The translations under genes were made by a program, and so were the position numbers. Shown one piece after another: positions 34,635-44,123 of a DNA stretch of 64,000 nt. How positions within the stretch are numbered: the stretch's first letter is position 1; each line of letters opens with the position of its first letter. This DNA comes from an uncultured Bacteroidales bacterium (lineage in GTDB: Bacteria > Bacteroidota > Bacteroidia > Bacteroidales > UBA932), in contig CAMJHF010000004.1 of NCBI GenBank assembly GCA_946405435.1, forward strand, positions 1 to 64,000. The letters are read 5' to 3'. Below the pieces are notes generated by a model. The model saw nothing but the letters and a program-made list of their open reading frames with translations, searched no databases and was not told the DNA's origin.

Positions 34635-36322
34635 TTGATTTCGAACAGTTTGTTGTAACCTATGGAAGAATCGAACACGTCCTCGTTGGCCAGAGCTATG
34701 CTGTATTCCGGCCTGCCAGGAAGCAGCGGGTCTTCAAGTGCCAGGTATAGCGTGCCCCTGGCGGATGAAGGAGTGAAGTCCGCGCTCACCACATGCCAGC
34801 CTGGATGCCAGTTGCGGGGGTCATCGGGCAGCAGGTATTCTGTCTTTTGACCGTCGGCTGCAATCCACACGAGTGAGGCGCTGCGGGGATTCATGGGAGC
34901 GGCAAAGCCAGTGTTGTAGAATCGCAGGGTTACCTTGCACTCCTTCCCGGCGGCAAAGTCCTTGGAGTAGAAGAGGTCCCGCATTACCAGCCTGTAGCCA
35001 AGGCGGGCCACTATCTCGTTGTAGCAGTTGTTTGATTTCCAGCGGCCTATGACACCGGTGTGGTAATCCTCGTTGAGGTGTGTCCAGTGGTAATCCTTAA
35101 GGTCGGCCAGAGTGGCGGGGCACAGGCAGTAGTCGGACTCGCCGCAGGTCTCCCCGCCCATAATGGTATAGCGGGTGTCGCCTTTCCAAAAGTCCCGGTC
35201 GTTCTTCTCGTTGTCGAAGGTGCCGTAGTCGTTGGATGATGCCCCGAAGCAGTCGTTGTGGCCTGCAAGGCGGGCCAGGGCGCTGCCGTTGTGGGCTGTC
35301 GCTGCGGTGATGGTATCCTTGACGGACAGACCGAACATGCGCATCTTGAACTGGGGGGTGCGCAACTGAATCTGGCGCGAAGCGGGAAGTGCGTCAAGAA
35401 GCGCCTCCGTGAGTTGCTTGCGGGGCAGGTAGTCGGCATCGGTGCGGGGGGCGAAGCCGAAGTGGGAGGTGTAGTACCACTCGCCCCAAGAGCCCACGAA
35501 ACCTGCCTGCAGCACGAATATCACATCTTCGTTCTTTCGCAGCAGAGGCTTGAGCTGCTCGACGTGACGCAAGACAACCTTGACTTCCGGATCCATGATC
35601 TCACCGTCTTTATGGTAGTCTTTGTATGCGAAACGCAGGATGCATTTTGCGCCGCCCTCACGCAGAGCGTCCATATTTGCCTGGAACAGGTCAAGGAACG
35701 CCTGGGAGATGTCGCCGTTCATGAAGTCGGTCAGGTAGAAGCCGAAGTACCACAAAGAATGGCCGCTGATTCGCTGGGCCTTGATTTCCGAGACGCTGAT
35801 GGGACCTGAATTGGAATAGTAATTCCGAGAGCGGTATAGACCTCTCTCGGGGTTAGCCAGAACGTCCAGGCTCTCTGTAAAGCTCACCTTGACCCCTTCC
35901 AGGTCGGCGTGGGGCTCGTCGGGCATGGTGGGATCGGTGTCGGTGGTCTCGGGCAGGACTGTGAAAGTGACGGTTTCACTTGCCTCCGCGTAACCCTCGT
36001 CGGCCTCTTGGGAAAAGCTGATGCTGACTTCTGTCTTTTGTGCCGGAGACTTGGTGTCCACCTTGTACTGGCGCCTGCCTGAAAGGGCGACGGTGGCAAC
36101 GGCCTTATTGCTGGATTTGAAGTCTATGAAGCCGTCGGATTTTGAGGATACGTTCAGAATGAAGCTGGAATAAGGCTTCACCGGGCCCGTCGGGGCCCCG
36201 CTGACCACGAATTGGGGGTCGGCAGGCGTGTTCCCGCCATCGCCGGGCTTGTCATTCTCGACCGGTTGGCAGGAGCCGAGGCACAGCAGCCCGGCAAGAC
36301 AGTACAGCCAGAATCTAGTCAT
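34631..36322 (-). CDS. Ig-like plus DUF4874/DUF4832 lipoprotein
   Basis: This 563-residue lipoprotein (LGSC, Cys18) has an Ig-like N-terminal region (about 35-135; FVVSGAPTGPVKPYSSF ... TVTFTVLPE), then the DUF4874/DUF4832 region from about residue 150 (VLANPERGLYR). Conserved points are QAGFVGSWGEWYYT, AGHNDCFGAS, YTIMGGETC and the end IGYNKLFEI. It is a paralogue of the products at 37059 and 30603. Its start overlaps the CBM9-like gene stop (TAATG), and its stop overlaps the DUF5106-like start. I infer a surface glycan-active enzyme; no reaction is established. Confidence 0.75.
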   Translation of the reverse strand: MTRFWLYCLAGLLCLGSCQPVENDKPGDGGNTPADPQFVVSGAPTGPVKPYSSFILNVSSKSDGFIDFKSSNKAVATVALSGRRQYKVDTKSPAQKTEVSISFSQEADEGYAEASETVTFTVLPETTDTDPTMPDEPHADLEGVKVSFTESLDVLANPERGLYRSRNYYSNSGPISVSEIKAQRISGHSLWYFGFYLTDFMNGDISQAFLDLFQANMDALREGGAKCILRFAYKDYHKDGEIMDPEVKVVLRHVEQLKPLLRKNEDVIFVLQAGFVGSWGEWYYTSHFGFAPRTDADYLPRKQLTEALLDALPASRQIQLRTPQFKMRMFGLSVKDTITAATAHNGSALARLAGHNDCFGASSNDYGTFDNEKNDRDFWKGDTRYTIMGGETCGESDYCLCPATLADLKDYHWTHLNEDYHTGVIGRWKSNNCYNEIVARLGYRLVMRDLFYSKDFAAGKECKVTLRFYNTGFAAPMNPRSASLVWIAADGQKTEYLLPDDPRNWHPGWHVVSADFTPSSARGTLYLALEDPLLPGRPEYSIALANEDVFDSSIGYNKLFEIK

Positions 36323-37056
36323 TATTTACTGATGTTGACTTCAAGCAGGGGAGCCTCTCCTGCGGGGTTGATTTCAGAAGCCTCGGTGTTGGGCAGGGCG
36401 CCGGTGGCGTCCCATCCGTTTACCAGGATGTCGAAGCCCATGGTGAAGGTCTTTGACAGTTTGCCTGCAGGGTAAAGCTCGCGGGTTATGCCGAATTCGA
36501 AGGCCTTCCTGTTTCCCTTACCCTCGACAAAGCCTGGAATCACCATAGAGTCGCCCCAATACTCATCGCTCCAGTCTACAAAGTTCGCAGGACCGCCCCA
36601 AATAAAGATTGAAGGGTCGTAATCGCAAACTGAACCTTCCGAGATAACGTCACCCTCGGTCATTACGTCTATGCACGGAGTTTCGCCCTGGTCGAATGCG
36701 CCTTTGTATCCACCGGTGGAGGTGTCGTTGTCGCCGTTGATGTAGAAGTGGAAGTGTGCGTCCTGGACTGTTTCGTAGCTGGCCAGGTCGAACTCGACAT
36801 ACAGGAAGACATAGTACTTGTCGGCATAGACTTTGGCAAGCTTGAGGTCGGTCTTGGCAGTGGATCCGGCGCATTTGAGCACGGTCACCTTGCTCGCATC
36901 CAGTGCGGCCCAGTCGTCGAAACTGCCGTCGATTACGATGGGAGCGGTATAACTGGTGTTCCCTCCGTCATCGGGGTCGTCAGTGTCATTATTCTTTTGT
37001 GTGCAGGCCGTCAGGGCCATGGCCGCAATTGCCCATATTGCAAGTAACTTTTTCAT
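36322..37056 (-). CDS. CBM9-like lipoprotein (copy 2)
   Basis: This 244-residue lipoprotein (LTAC, Cys18) has a short acidic linker and one CBM9-like domain: PIVIDGSFDDWAAL, YYVFLYVEFDL, HFHFYINGDND, FEFGITRELYP and a closing TGALPNTEASEINPAG. Such domains bind carbohydrate ends. It is a close paralogue of the product at 38499-39233 and likewise sits beside a DUF4832 gene. The in-frame frame extends far upstream, but the ATG at 37056 gives the signal peptide and lies two bases after the preceding stop. Confidence 0.75.
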   Translation of the reverse strand: MKKLLAIWAIAAMALTACTQKNNDTDDPDDGGNTSYTAPIVIDGSFDDWAALDASKVTVLKCAGSTAKTDLKLAKVYADKYYVFLYVEFDLASYETVQDAHFHFYINGDNDTSTGGYKGAFDQGETPCIDVMTEGDVISEGSVCDYDPSIFIWGGPANFVDWSDEYWGDSMVIPGFVEGKGNRKAFEFGITRELYPAGKLSKTFTMGFDILVNGWDATGALPNTEASEINPAGEAPLLEVNISK

Positions 37057-37058
37057 AT

Positions 37059-38435
37059 CTAAAGAGTTATGATGTGAAGCTTGTTGTAACCTGTTTCTTC
37101 GTCCCAGATGCCGTCGTTTGCAAGGCGTATGGAGTACAGAGGGTTGTCCTGGTAATAACTGCTGGGGTCGGGCAGGTTGAGCCAGAGGGTATATGTCCCT
37201 GACAGGCCGGACGGAAGTTCGATGGACTGGTCGACCACGGTGGTGGTTCCGGCCATCCAGTAGCGGGGGTCTGACTCCAGAGGCCATGAGGCCACGTCGC
37301 GTCCGAGCTTGTCGGTAAGCACAAGTTCGGCGTCCCTCGGGTTCATGACGGATGCAAAACCCTTGTTGTCGATGTGGAGGGCGACGCGCATAGGGCTTCC
37401 GGAGGAAGGTTTTTTTGTAAAGTATGCGTTGGTCAGGGCTAAGCGGTATCCGAGGCGGGCCTTGATTTCGTCGTAGCAATCGTTTCTTGCCCAATAATTG
37501 AGGACGGAATGGTTGTAGCTCATGTTCAGGTAGGAGTAGTGCTGTGCCGCCATGACTTTGAGGGCGTTGTCGCATTCGCAGTATTTGGACATGGCGCAGG
37601 TCTCTCCGCCCATGATGGTGTAATTGGTCTCGGCGCTCCAGTACTGGCGGTCAGCGCTCCCCTGGAAGGTTCCCTGATCGTTGGCTCCGGCCAGGAAACA
37701 GTCGTTATGTCCTCCGAGGCGTGCCTTGGTGGTGGGCAGATGCGCCTCGGAGCGGTTTATGGTGTCGGCCAGTGCATAGCCGTACATTTTCATTTTGTAA
37801 GCCGGAGTGCGCAGTTCTATCTGCTTGTCTCCGGGGAGGGCGTCCAGAAGGGCGTCCACGACATGTTTGCGGGCCTGCATATCGGTCCCGTTGAAATTGG
37901 TGGTATAATACCATTCGCCCCAGCAGCCTATGAATCCGGCCTGCATGACGTAGATGACGTCGGAGTACTCTTGAAGTATAGGCTTAAGCTGGGCTATATG
38001 ACGGAGCATCTGCTCCTCGGATGCGTCGAAAGGCGCGTCGTTTTCGGGGTGGGAAAGGTCCTTTATATTGTCGGAGTATCCGAAGCGGAGTATGCATTTG
38101 ACTCCGGTACCCCTGTATGCCTCGAGACTTTGCCGGATAAGGTTGAGGTATCCCTCGGAAATGTCGGACTCAAAGAAAGGCTTTAGCCAGAATTCGAGCA
38201 TGTAAAGGGTTCTGCCTGCGGTTCTTGCCGATTTGAGAACGCCCTGAGATAAAGCTCTGCCGGCTTCGGAATCGTAACTGCCGCCGGAGTAAAGTCCCCT
38301 TTCGGGATTGGCAAAAATCTCGTCGGTGGGGGTGTAGGTCACCTTTTCCAGGCCGCGGTAGGCCGCTTCCTTCTGGTTGCAGGCGCTTGCAAGCAGGGCA
38401 AGTGCGATTCCGGCAATGATGCTGTAGCGTTTCAT
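37059..38435 (-). CDS. DUF4874/DUF4832 lipoprotein
   Basis: This 458-residue lipoprotein (ASAC, Cys19) is the simplest of the three: signal peptide followed directly by DUF4874/DUF4832. Landmarks are FANPERGLYS (41-50), QAGFIGCWGEWYYT (165-178, Glu174), GGHNDCFLAG (241-250), YTIMGGETC (272-280, Glu278) and a closing TGYNKLH. The two glutamates are candidate acid/base and nucleophile by analogy with clan A glycoside hydrolases; I cannot test this. It follows a strong intercistronic hairpin at 38451-38485 and forms a repeated module with the CBM9-like gene. Confidence 0.75.
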   Translation of the reverse strand: MKRYSIIAGIALALLASACNQKEAAYRGLEKVTYTPTDEIFANPERGLYSGGSYDSEAGRALSQGVLKSARTAGRTLYMLEFWLKPFFESDISEGYLNLIRQSLEAYRGTGVKCILRFGYSDNIKDLSHPENDAPFDASEEQMLRHIAQLKPILQEYSDVIYVMQAGFIGCWGEWYYTTNFNGTDMQARKHVVDALLDALPGDKQIELRTPAYKMKMYGYALADTINRSEAHLPTTKARLGGHNDCFLAGANDQGTFQGSADRQYWSAETNYTIMGGETCAMSKYCECDNALKVMAAQHYSYLNMSYNHSVLNYWARNDCYDEIKARLGYRLALTNAYFTKKPSSGSPMRVALHIDNKGFASVMNPRDAELVLTDKLGRDVASWPLESDPRYWMAGTTTVVDQSIELPSGLSGTYTLWLNLPDPSSYYQDNPLYSIRLANDGIWDEETGYNKLHIITL

Positions 38436-38450
38436 TTGAATTGAATAAAT

Positions 38451-38485
38451 AAGGAGTCAGGCCGGAAGGCCGGGCCTGACTCCTT
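38451..38485 (-). promoter_or_regulatory. Intercistronic hairpin in the long minus-strand operon
   Basis: A perfect 13-bp stem (38451-38463 with 38473-38485) closes a 9-base loop between the first CBM9-like gene and the DUF4832 gene. On the minus strand it is followed by an AT-rich run without a clean T-tract. It may be an attenuator or an mRNA-stability element that raises the SusC/SusD/CBM9 part over the rest. Confidence 0.6.
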
Positions 38486-38498
38486 GAGAAAAAGAAAA

Positions 38499-39233
38499 CT
38501 ATTTGTTGTACTTGACAGTAAGCAGATCGGCCTCGCCGGCAGGGTTGGTCTCGGTTGCATCCGCGTTGGGGAGGGCACCGGTGGCATCCCAGCCGTTGAC
38601 TGTGCAGAGTGCGCCAAGGCCAAACTCTTTTGCAAGTTTGCCGGCAGGATAGAGCTCGCGGGTAATCTGGAACTCCCATGCTTTCTTGCTGCCTTTGCCG
38701 ATAATGAAATTGTTGTTTTCAACCTCAGTCCAACTAGGACTGGGCCAATCTGGACTGTTTGCTGCCATGGTATCAGGCCACAAGCCGACATAGGGGTCAA
38801 ATTCGCAATCGACGCCGTCAGCTATGACAGCACCCTGGATAAGCAGGTCCACGCAAGGGGTCTCGCCCTGATCGAAGGGACCCTTGTAACCGCCGGTGGC
38901 CTTATCGTTGTCGCCGTTGATGATGAAGTTGAGGTAGTTGGAGGTGACGGCTTCATAAGCCGAGTAGTCAAACTCCAGATACACGAACACATAATACTTG
39001 TCGCCATAGACCTTCATGAGTTTGAGGTCTAAGTTGGAGGAAGCCGGAGCGCACTTTACGACCTGAACCTTGTCGCCAAGAGCTGCCCAGTCGGCGAAGT
39101 CACCATCAATCTTGATAGGAGCAGCATACTCCTTGTTTTCTCCCTCACCGGAGGGATCATCGCCATTGTCGGGCTTGTTGCAGGCGACCAGTGCCATGGC
39201 TGCGACAGCCATCATTAAAAATACTTTTTTCAT
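38499..39233 (-). CDS. CBM9-like lipoprotein (copy 1)
   Basis: This 244-residue lipoprotein (LVAC, Cys18) has a CBM9-like domain with PIKIDGDFADWAAL, YYVFVYLEFDY, LNFIINGDND, GPFDQGETPCVDLL, WEFQITRELYP and TGALPNADATETNPAG. It is the first gene after SusD, the place where SusE/SusF-type surface glycan-binding proteins usually sit, and that role is likely. It is a close paralogue of the protein at 36322-37056. A strong hairpin follows it. Confidence 0.78.
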   Translation of the reverse strand: MKKVFLMMAVAAMALVACNKPDNGDDPSGEGENKEYAAPIKIDGDFADWAALGDKVQVVKCAPASSNLDLKLMKVYGDKYYVFVYLEFDYSAYEAVTSNYLNFIINGDNDKATGGYKGPFDQGETPCVDLLIQGAVIADGVDCEFDPYVGLWPDTMAANSPDWPSPSWTEVENNNFIIGKGSKKAWEFQITRELYPAGKLAKEFGLGALCTVNGWDATGALPNADATETNPAGEADLLTVKYNK

Positions 39234-39274
39234 TTTTTTGTGGTTTTAAAGTGAATAAATAGAGTTAAATAGTA

Positions 39275-41062
39275 TTATCGTTTGTTCTGTTCGATATGGC
39301 TGGAGTTGATTTCGTCCACCGGGATGAGCAGGGCAATCCTGGGATCGTCATGCTTGATGATGCCGTATTCGTGGAAGCCCACATAGCGGCGGTCCATGTC
39401 TTTGCCGTTGCGGAAAACGTCAAAGAAACGGTGACCTTCGAAGCAGAGTTCCATACGACGCTCGTCCAGAACAACTTCAACAGCATCTTTATAACCTCTT
39501 TCCTGATAGTTGGCCTCTGTAAAATCGGCGTCGCCGGTAAGGCCTGCGCGGTGACGGATGATGTTAACATCATCCAGGGCACCCTTGGTGTCTCCAAGCT
39601 TGGCCTTTGCCTCGGCGCGGTTGAGTACCACCTCGCCCCAGCGCAGGATGACGGGAGATGTGAGCATTGACTGTCCGTCCTGGCCGACGAACTTGGTGTT
39701 GTAGTAAATTACGTAGTCACCTCCGTTGTGGCGTACTCCGTCGCCTGCTTCGCCTGTCATGGGGCCTCCAAGGACGTCGGGGCGCACATACACGCGGCTC
39801 TTCTGCGATGCGCCGGTCTTTCCGCTCACGAAATCGATTCCGTTGACATAGTACCTGGTGTAGCCGCCCTCCGTCACAGGCTCCGCCTTGTAGCTCTTGC
39901 CGGAATACTTGAAGTCGATGGATCCGTCTTCGTTGGGCGTGAGTTTGTGGACGATGCCGTCACCGGTAGTGGTGTTGGAACTGCTGAGCTTGATGGGGAA
40001 GGTGATCATCTTGGTGCCGTCGTTCCTGAGGTCTTTCATCCGGAAATAAGCTGCAAAACGCTTGTCCTCGGGATAACGCTGGAACAGGTCGATGAGTTCC
40101 TCGCTCCAGTAGTGCTCGCCCCATCCCTGGTTGCCGTCGTTGAAATACATCGAACCGATGGAAGAAGTGGGGTGGTTCTGGAAGAACTTGTCGGCGGTGC
40201 TGGTCCGCACGCACCAGATGGTCTCGTCGGAGGCGTAAGTCTGGGTGGGATATACGGCATAGTCGTATCCTGAAGTTACGGCGGAGGGAGCGTGAGCCAT
40301 AAGGTCGTTGCAGACGTCAAGGCATTTCTGGTTCTCTTCCATGTACAGGTAAACACGGGCCAGGAGGGCCTTGGCGGCATCCATTGACGCATAGCCCCTG
40401 TCGGCGCGGACGTCGTCGCTGCCCAGGTATTTCTGGGCTTCGATAAGGTCTTCTACGATGCCTTCATATACCTTGCCCACGGTTACGCGGGTAACGTTTC
40501 CGCTGTAGGAATCCATGCCTCTGTGGACTATGATTCCGGGTGCGTCCTGATGCTCTTTCCAGTACTTGTAAGGCATGGCGAAAAGCGTGACCAGATGGAA
40601 GTGGCCGACGGCGCGCAGGAAGTAGTTCTCGCCCAGCAGGTGGTCGCTTTCGGCGGATGCTCCGGGCTGGATGGCGTCTATGTTGGAGTTGGCTCCATAG
40701 ATAATCTTGTACGCAAGCCACCAGGTATAGTAGATGTTCTCCTCGGTGGGGACGTCCTGATAGTCGTAAGGATGAACGAACGGGTCGGAAGTGGTTCCGG
40801 ACACGGTTACGTTGTCGCTGCGGAGCTCTGTAAGCTGGAAGTAGTGACGCAGGTACTGGTTGCGGCCGTTGGGATAATCCGGGCTTTCTCCTTTGTAAGC
40901 CAGATAGTCCTTGAACAGGGAGTAGATACCGTCGGTAGTATAGACTGCCGATGCGGGATTGTCTGCAAGCTGGGAGGAAGTCATAGCATCCGAGGAATAG
41001 AAATCCATGTTGCAGGATGCCAGCATAAGGGCTGCAAAGCCTATTGCAAATATCTTCTTCAT
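39275..41062 (-). CDS. SusD/RagB-type surface lipoprotein
   Basis: This 595-residue lipoprotein (LASC, Cys17) is the glycan-capturing partner of the SusC encoded just upstream. SusD features include AKALLARVYLYM, LLGENYFLRAVGHFHLVTLFAMPY, VILRWGEVVLNRAEAKAKLGD and the C-terminal VVLDERRMELCFEGHRFFDVFRNG. The gene starts 15 bases after the SusC stop. The set of enzymes around it suggests a GalNAc-containing glycan. Confidence 0.94.
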   Translation of the reverse strand: MKKIFAIGFAALMLASCNMDFYSSDAMTSSQLADNPASAVYTTDGIYSLFKDYLAYKGESPDYPNGRNQYLRHYFQLTELRSDNVTVSGTTSDPFVHPYDYQDVPTEENIYYTWWLAYKIIYGANSNIDAIQPGASAESDHLLGENYFLRAVGHFHLVTLFAMPYKYWKEHQDAPGIIVHRGMDSYSGNVTRVTVGKVYEGIVEDLIEAQKYLGSDDVRADRGYASMDAAKALLARVYLYMEENQKCLDVCNDLMAHAPSAVTSGYDYAVYPTQTYASDETIWCVRTSTADKFFQNHPTSSIGSMYFNDGNQGWGEHYWSEELIDLFQRYPEDKRFAAYFRMKDLRNDGTKMITFPIKLSSSNTTTGDGIVHKLTPNEDGSIDFKYSGKSYKAEPVTEGGYTRYYVNGIDFVSGKTGASQKSRVYVRPDVLGGPMTGEAGDGVRHNGGDYVIYYNTKFVGQDGQSMLTSPVILRWGEVVLNRAEAKAKLGDTKGALDDVNIIRHRAGLTGDADFTEANYQERGYKDAVEVVLDERRMELCFEGHRFFDVFRNGKDMDRRYVGFHEYGIIKHDDPRIALLIPVDEINSSHIEQNKR

Positions 41063-41076
41063 AATAACTTACTCAT

Positions 41077-44000
41077 TTAGAATTTGACGTCGATTCCCAG
41101 GACTACGGACATAGGTACGGGATAGTTGCTCGAATACAGTCCGGCGTGGTGGTAGGTGTCGGCATCCATTCCCACCTCGGGATCCATTCCTGAGAAGCGG
41201 GAAAGCGTAAGGAGGTTGTCTGCGGACACATACACGCGGGCGCCGCTCATCTTGATCTTCTGGATCAGGGTGAGAGGCAGGTCGTATGAGAGCGTTACAT
41301 TGCGAAGGCGCAGGAAACTGCCGTCCTCAAGGTAGCGGGAAGAAGCCTTGTTGGTACCGTCGCTGCGTCCGGCCACCGGCTGTGGATGGGTTGCGATTTC
41401 CCAGGTGCTCTTCTTGTTCTTGTTCCAGCGTACCCAGCCGAGGCCGTTGTCGTGCGACATCTGGTTGAGGTTGGTGTAGGCACCGTCTCCGTCCATGGTC
41501 TCACGTGTCTTGTTGTAAATCTTGTTGCCCACCATGTAGCTTCCGTTCATGGTCAGGGTGAAGTTCTTCCAGCGCAGGCCGGTGTTGATACCGCCGCTGA
41601 ACAGAGGGGAAGCGCTGCCTACGATCTGGAAGGTGGCCTGGTTGTACTTGTTGACATATTCAACCGTGCCGTCCTCGTTGACCTTCTCCCAGCGGGGGAG
41701 TCCGTAGTACTCTTCCTCGTCCTCGTCGTAGTAGGTTTCCACCCCGGCCCACTTGGGCATGTACCAGGAGTAGACATCTTCTTTTTCGCGGAGGATCTGG
41801 GATACCTCGCTCTTGCTCAGGACCATGTCTTCGTGGTTGGGAAGCTCCAGCACGCGGTTCTTGTTCAGGCCGATGTTCAGGCCTACGGTCCAGCCGAAGT
41901 CCTTGGTGTTGAAGATGGCTCCGTCAACTGCAAGCTCCACGCCCATGTTGCGCACCTTGCCCACGTTGTCGAATTTGGCGAAGAAGCCGGACGAAGGGGC
42001 CTGGGGTGCCTCCAGCAGGATGCGTGAGTTGATGGTGTGGTAGAGGTCCAGGGAGATGTTCCAGTTGTTGGCGATGGTGGCGTCGAGTCCGAGGCTGGCC
42101 ATGTATGCTTCTTCCCAGCCAAGGTAGAAATTGGCCTGGCGCTGGAGCACCGCGGCGCTCTGGCCGTTATACTGTGCGCTCAGTGAGAATGTGTCCTGAT
42201 ACTGGAATGCGGGAATGTTGTCGTTGCCGGTCTTTCCGTATCCGCCGCGCAGTTTCAGGAATGTGATGGCGGGAAGCCTCTGCATGAACTTTTCCTTGGA
42301 GATGATCCATGCTGCGGATACTCCGGGGAACCAGCCGCCGCGGTTGTAGGGGCCGAATTTGTAGCTCTCGTCGTAGCGGATGGACGCGGTGGCAATGTAC
42401 TTGCCAAGGTAGGAATACTGAGCCTGGCCAAGCACCGCCCAGCTGCGGGAATGATAGTCGGAGCCGGAAATCTGGCTCATGATGGTGTTGGACAGGGCTC
42501 TCTGGCCTGCAGGGAAGTTGACGCCTGAAGCGCCGAGTCCGCGCGAATAGCCCTCGCCGTATTCCCAGCCGATGATGGCGTTCACATCATGGTCGCCGAA
42601 GGTCTTGTAGAACTTGGCAAGGTCGGTGGTGCCCCAGCCGTTCCATTCGCCGTCGCTGTTGGCCAGCTCTCCGTTCTTGCCGGCACCGTCGTAGGTGCGG
42701 GGGTCGGTGTAGGATTCCCAGTATGAGTAGGAAGTGTCGTAGCGGTTGATGGAAGTGAGAGTGAGCCAGTCGGTTACGTTCCATACGAGCTGCAGGTCTC
42801 CGGTGAGGCTTTCGCCGTGGCCCTTGGAGTAGTTGTACTGCTCGCTGTGGAGGATGTTGGAGGGGTTCTGGGTGTACCACTTGCCGCCCGTATCGGAACG
42901 GGGAGTCTTGTCGTCGGTGATGTAGATAAGCTCGTCCGTTATTTTGCCGTCCTTGATTACGTAGGGGATGTCCCAGGGCATTGCATAGTATGCATACTCA
43001 AGCAGACGCCATGAAGAAGTTCCCTGGTCGTAGGTCTTGGAGTAGTTGAGGCGCGTGCTCAAGGTCAGGCGGTCGGTGATGGGGACCGACAGGTTGAGGC
43101 GTGCGGCGTTCTTGCGGAAGTTGGTATTGATGAGGGTACCTTTCTCGTTGTAGTGGTCCAGACTGACATAGTAGTTGACTTTGCCGGCCTTGCCGGTCAC
43201 CGAAGCGTAGTAGTCCTGAACGTTGCCGAGCTTGAAGGCGCTGTTTACCCAGTCGAAGTTGTAGTTGAGCAGTTCCTCGGGATAGTTGTTGCTGAAAACG
43301 ACGGGGGAGAACATAGTCTTTTCGAAGTTGTACATCTCCTGGGTGGTCATGGCGTGGAAGCGCCCGGTAAGGGCTTTCTTGATACCGCCGCTCACCTTGA
43401 AGTTGACCTCGGTCTTGTCCTGCGAGCCGCTCTTGGTGGTTACCACGATAACGCCGCCCGAGGCTGCCGCACCGTAGAGGGCGGTAGCGGAAGCGTCCTT
43501 GAGGACGGTGAGGGTCTCGATGTCGTTGGGATTGAAACTGCCGCCGGCGACGCCGTCAACCACGAACAGGGGACCCGCGCCTGCGGTGATGGAACCTGTT
43601 CCGCGGATGCGGATGTCGGCAGCCGAACCGGGCTGGCCGGTGGAGTTCATTACCACGACGCCGGCCACCTTGCCCTGGAGCATGTTGCCCACGTCGGGAG
43701 TGGTTACGTCATGCAACTTCTCGCCGCTCATGGAAACCACGGCGCTGGAGAGCTCGGCGCGCTTCTGGGTCGTGTATCCCAGTACGACCACCTCGTCCAG
43801 CAACTGGGTGTCGGGCTGCAGGGTTACGTTGATTACGGTACGGCCGTCAACAGTCTCCCTGTGCTCGTTGTATCCAAGGCTTGAGAAAACAATCTCCGAG
43901 CCCTTGGGGGCGGAAATGACGTACTTGCCGTCGTAATCCGTCACGGTGCCGCCGCCGCTGGAAACCAGGACGCCGGCTCCGATAATGGGCTCGCCGTTGG

Positions 44001-44106
44001 AGGCGTCCAGCACCTGTCCCGAAATGGACACGTTCTGTGCGGCCATCGTAATAGACAGTGCAAGCGAGGCAAGCACGGTCAGAATGCGAGTTGATGAAAT
44101 TGCCAT
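41077..44106 (-). CDS. SusC/RagA-type TonB-dependent outer-membrane transporter
   Basis: This 1009-residue protein has a signal peptide ending MAAQ, a carboxypeptidase-regulatory-like domain (about 24-105; ISGQVLDASNGEPIIGAGV), the DEVVVLGYTTQKR segment, a plug (about 115-235; VGNMLQGKVAGV, ATALYGAAASGGVI) and a barrel ending VVLGIDVKF. I chose the ATG at 44106; the long upstream frame overlaps the SIS gene and lacks a signal peptide. It is the pore of the hexosamine-glycan importer and is probably transcribed from the promoter before the DeoR-family gene. Confidence 0.93.
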   Translation of the reverse strand: MAISSTRILTVLASLALSITMAAQNVSISGQVLDASNGEPIIGAGVLVSSGGGTVTDYDGKYVISAPKGSEIVFSSLGYNEHRETVDGRTVINVTLQPDTQLLDEVVVLGYTTQKRAELSSAVVSMSGEKLHDVTTPDVGNMLQGKVAGVVVMNSTGQPGSAADIRIRGTGSITAGAGPLFVVDGVAGGSFNPNDIETLTVLKDASATALYGAAASGGVIVVTTKSGSQDKTEVNFKVSGGIKKALTGRFHAMTTQEMYNFEKTMFSPVVFSNNYPEELLNYNFDWVNSAFKLGNVQDYYASVTGKAGKVNYYVSLDHYNEKGTLINTNFRKNAARLNLSVPITDRLTLSTRLNYSKTYDQGTSSWRLLEYAYYAMPWDIPYVIKDGKITDELIYITDDKTPRSDTGGKWYTQNPSNILHSEQYNYSKGHGESLTGDLQLVWNVTDWLTLTSINRYDTSYSYWESYTDPRTYDGAGKNGELANSDGEWNGWGTTDLAKFYKTFGDHDVNAIIGWEYGEGYSRGLGASGVNFPAGQRALSNTIMSQISGSDYHSRSWAVLGQAQYSYLGKYIATASIRYDESYKFGPYNRGGWFPGVSAAWIISKEKFMQRLPAITFLKLRGGYGKTGNDNIPAFQYQDTFSLSAQYNGQSAAVLQRQANFYLGWEEAYMASLGLDATIANNWNISLDLYHTINSRILLEAPQAPSSGFFAKFDNVGKVRNMGVELAVDGAIFNTKDFGWTVGLNIGLNKNRVLELPNHEDMVLSKSEVSQILREKEDVYSWYMPKWAGVETYYDEDEEEYYGLPRWEKVNEDGTVEYVNKYNQATFQIVGSASPLFSGGINTGLRWKNFTLTMNGSYMVGNKIYNKTRETMDGDGAYTNLNQMSHDNGLGWVRWNKNKKSTWEIATHPQPVAGRSDGTNKASSRYLEDGSFLRLRNVTLSYDLPLTLIQKIKMSGARVYVSADNLLTLSRFSGMDPEVGMDADTYHHAGLYSSNYPVPMSVVLGIDVKF

Positions 44107-44123
44107 AAGGTTATTAAAAATGG

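Noticed and set aside
34631..36322. Frameshift or gene fusion in the DUF4832 gene because of its extra N-terminal domain
   Set aside because: The frame is continuous, the lipoprotein signal is at the start and the overlaps on both sides are clean, so the Ig-like domain is a genuine part of the protein.
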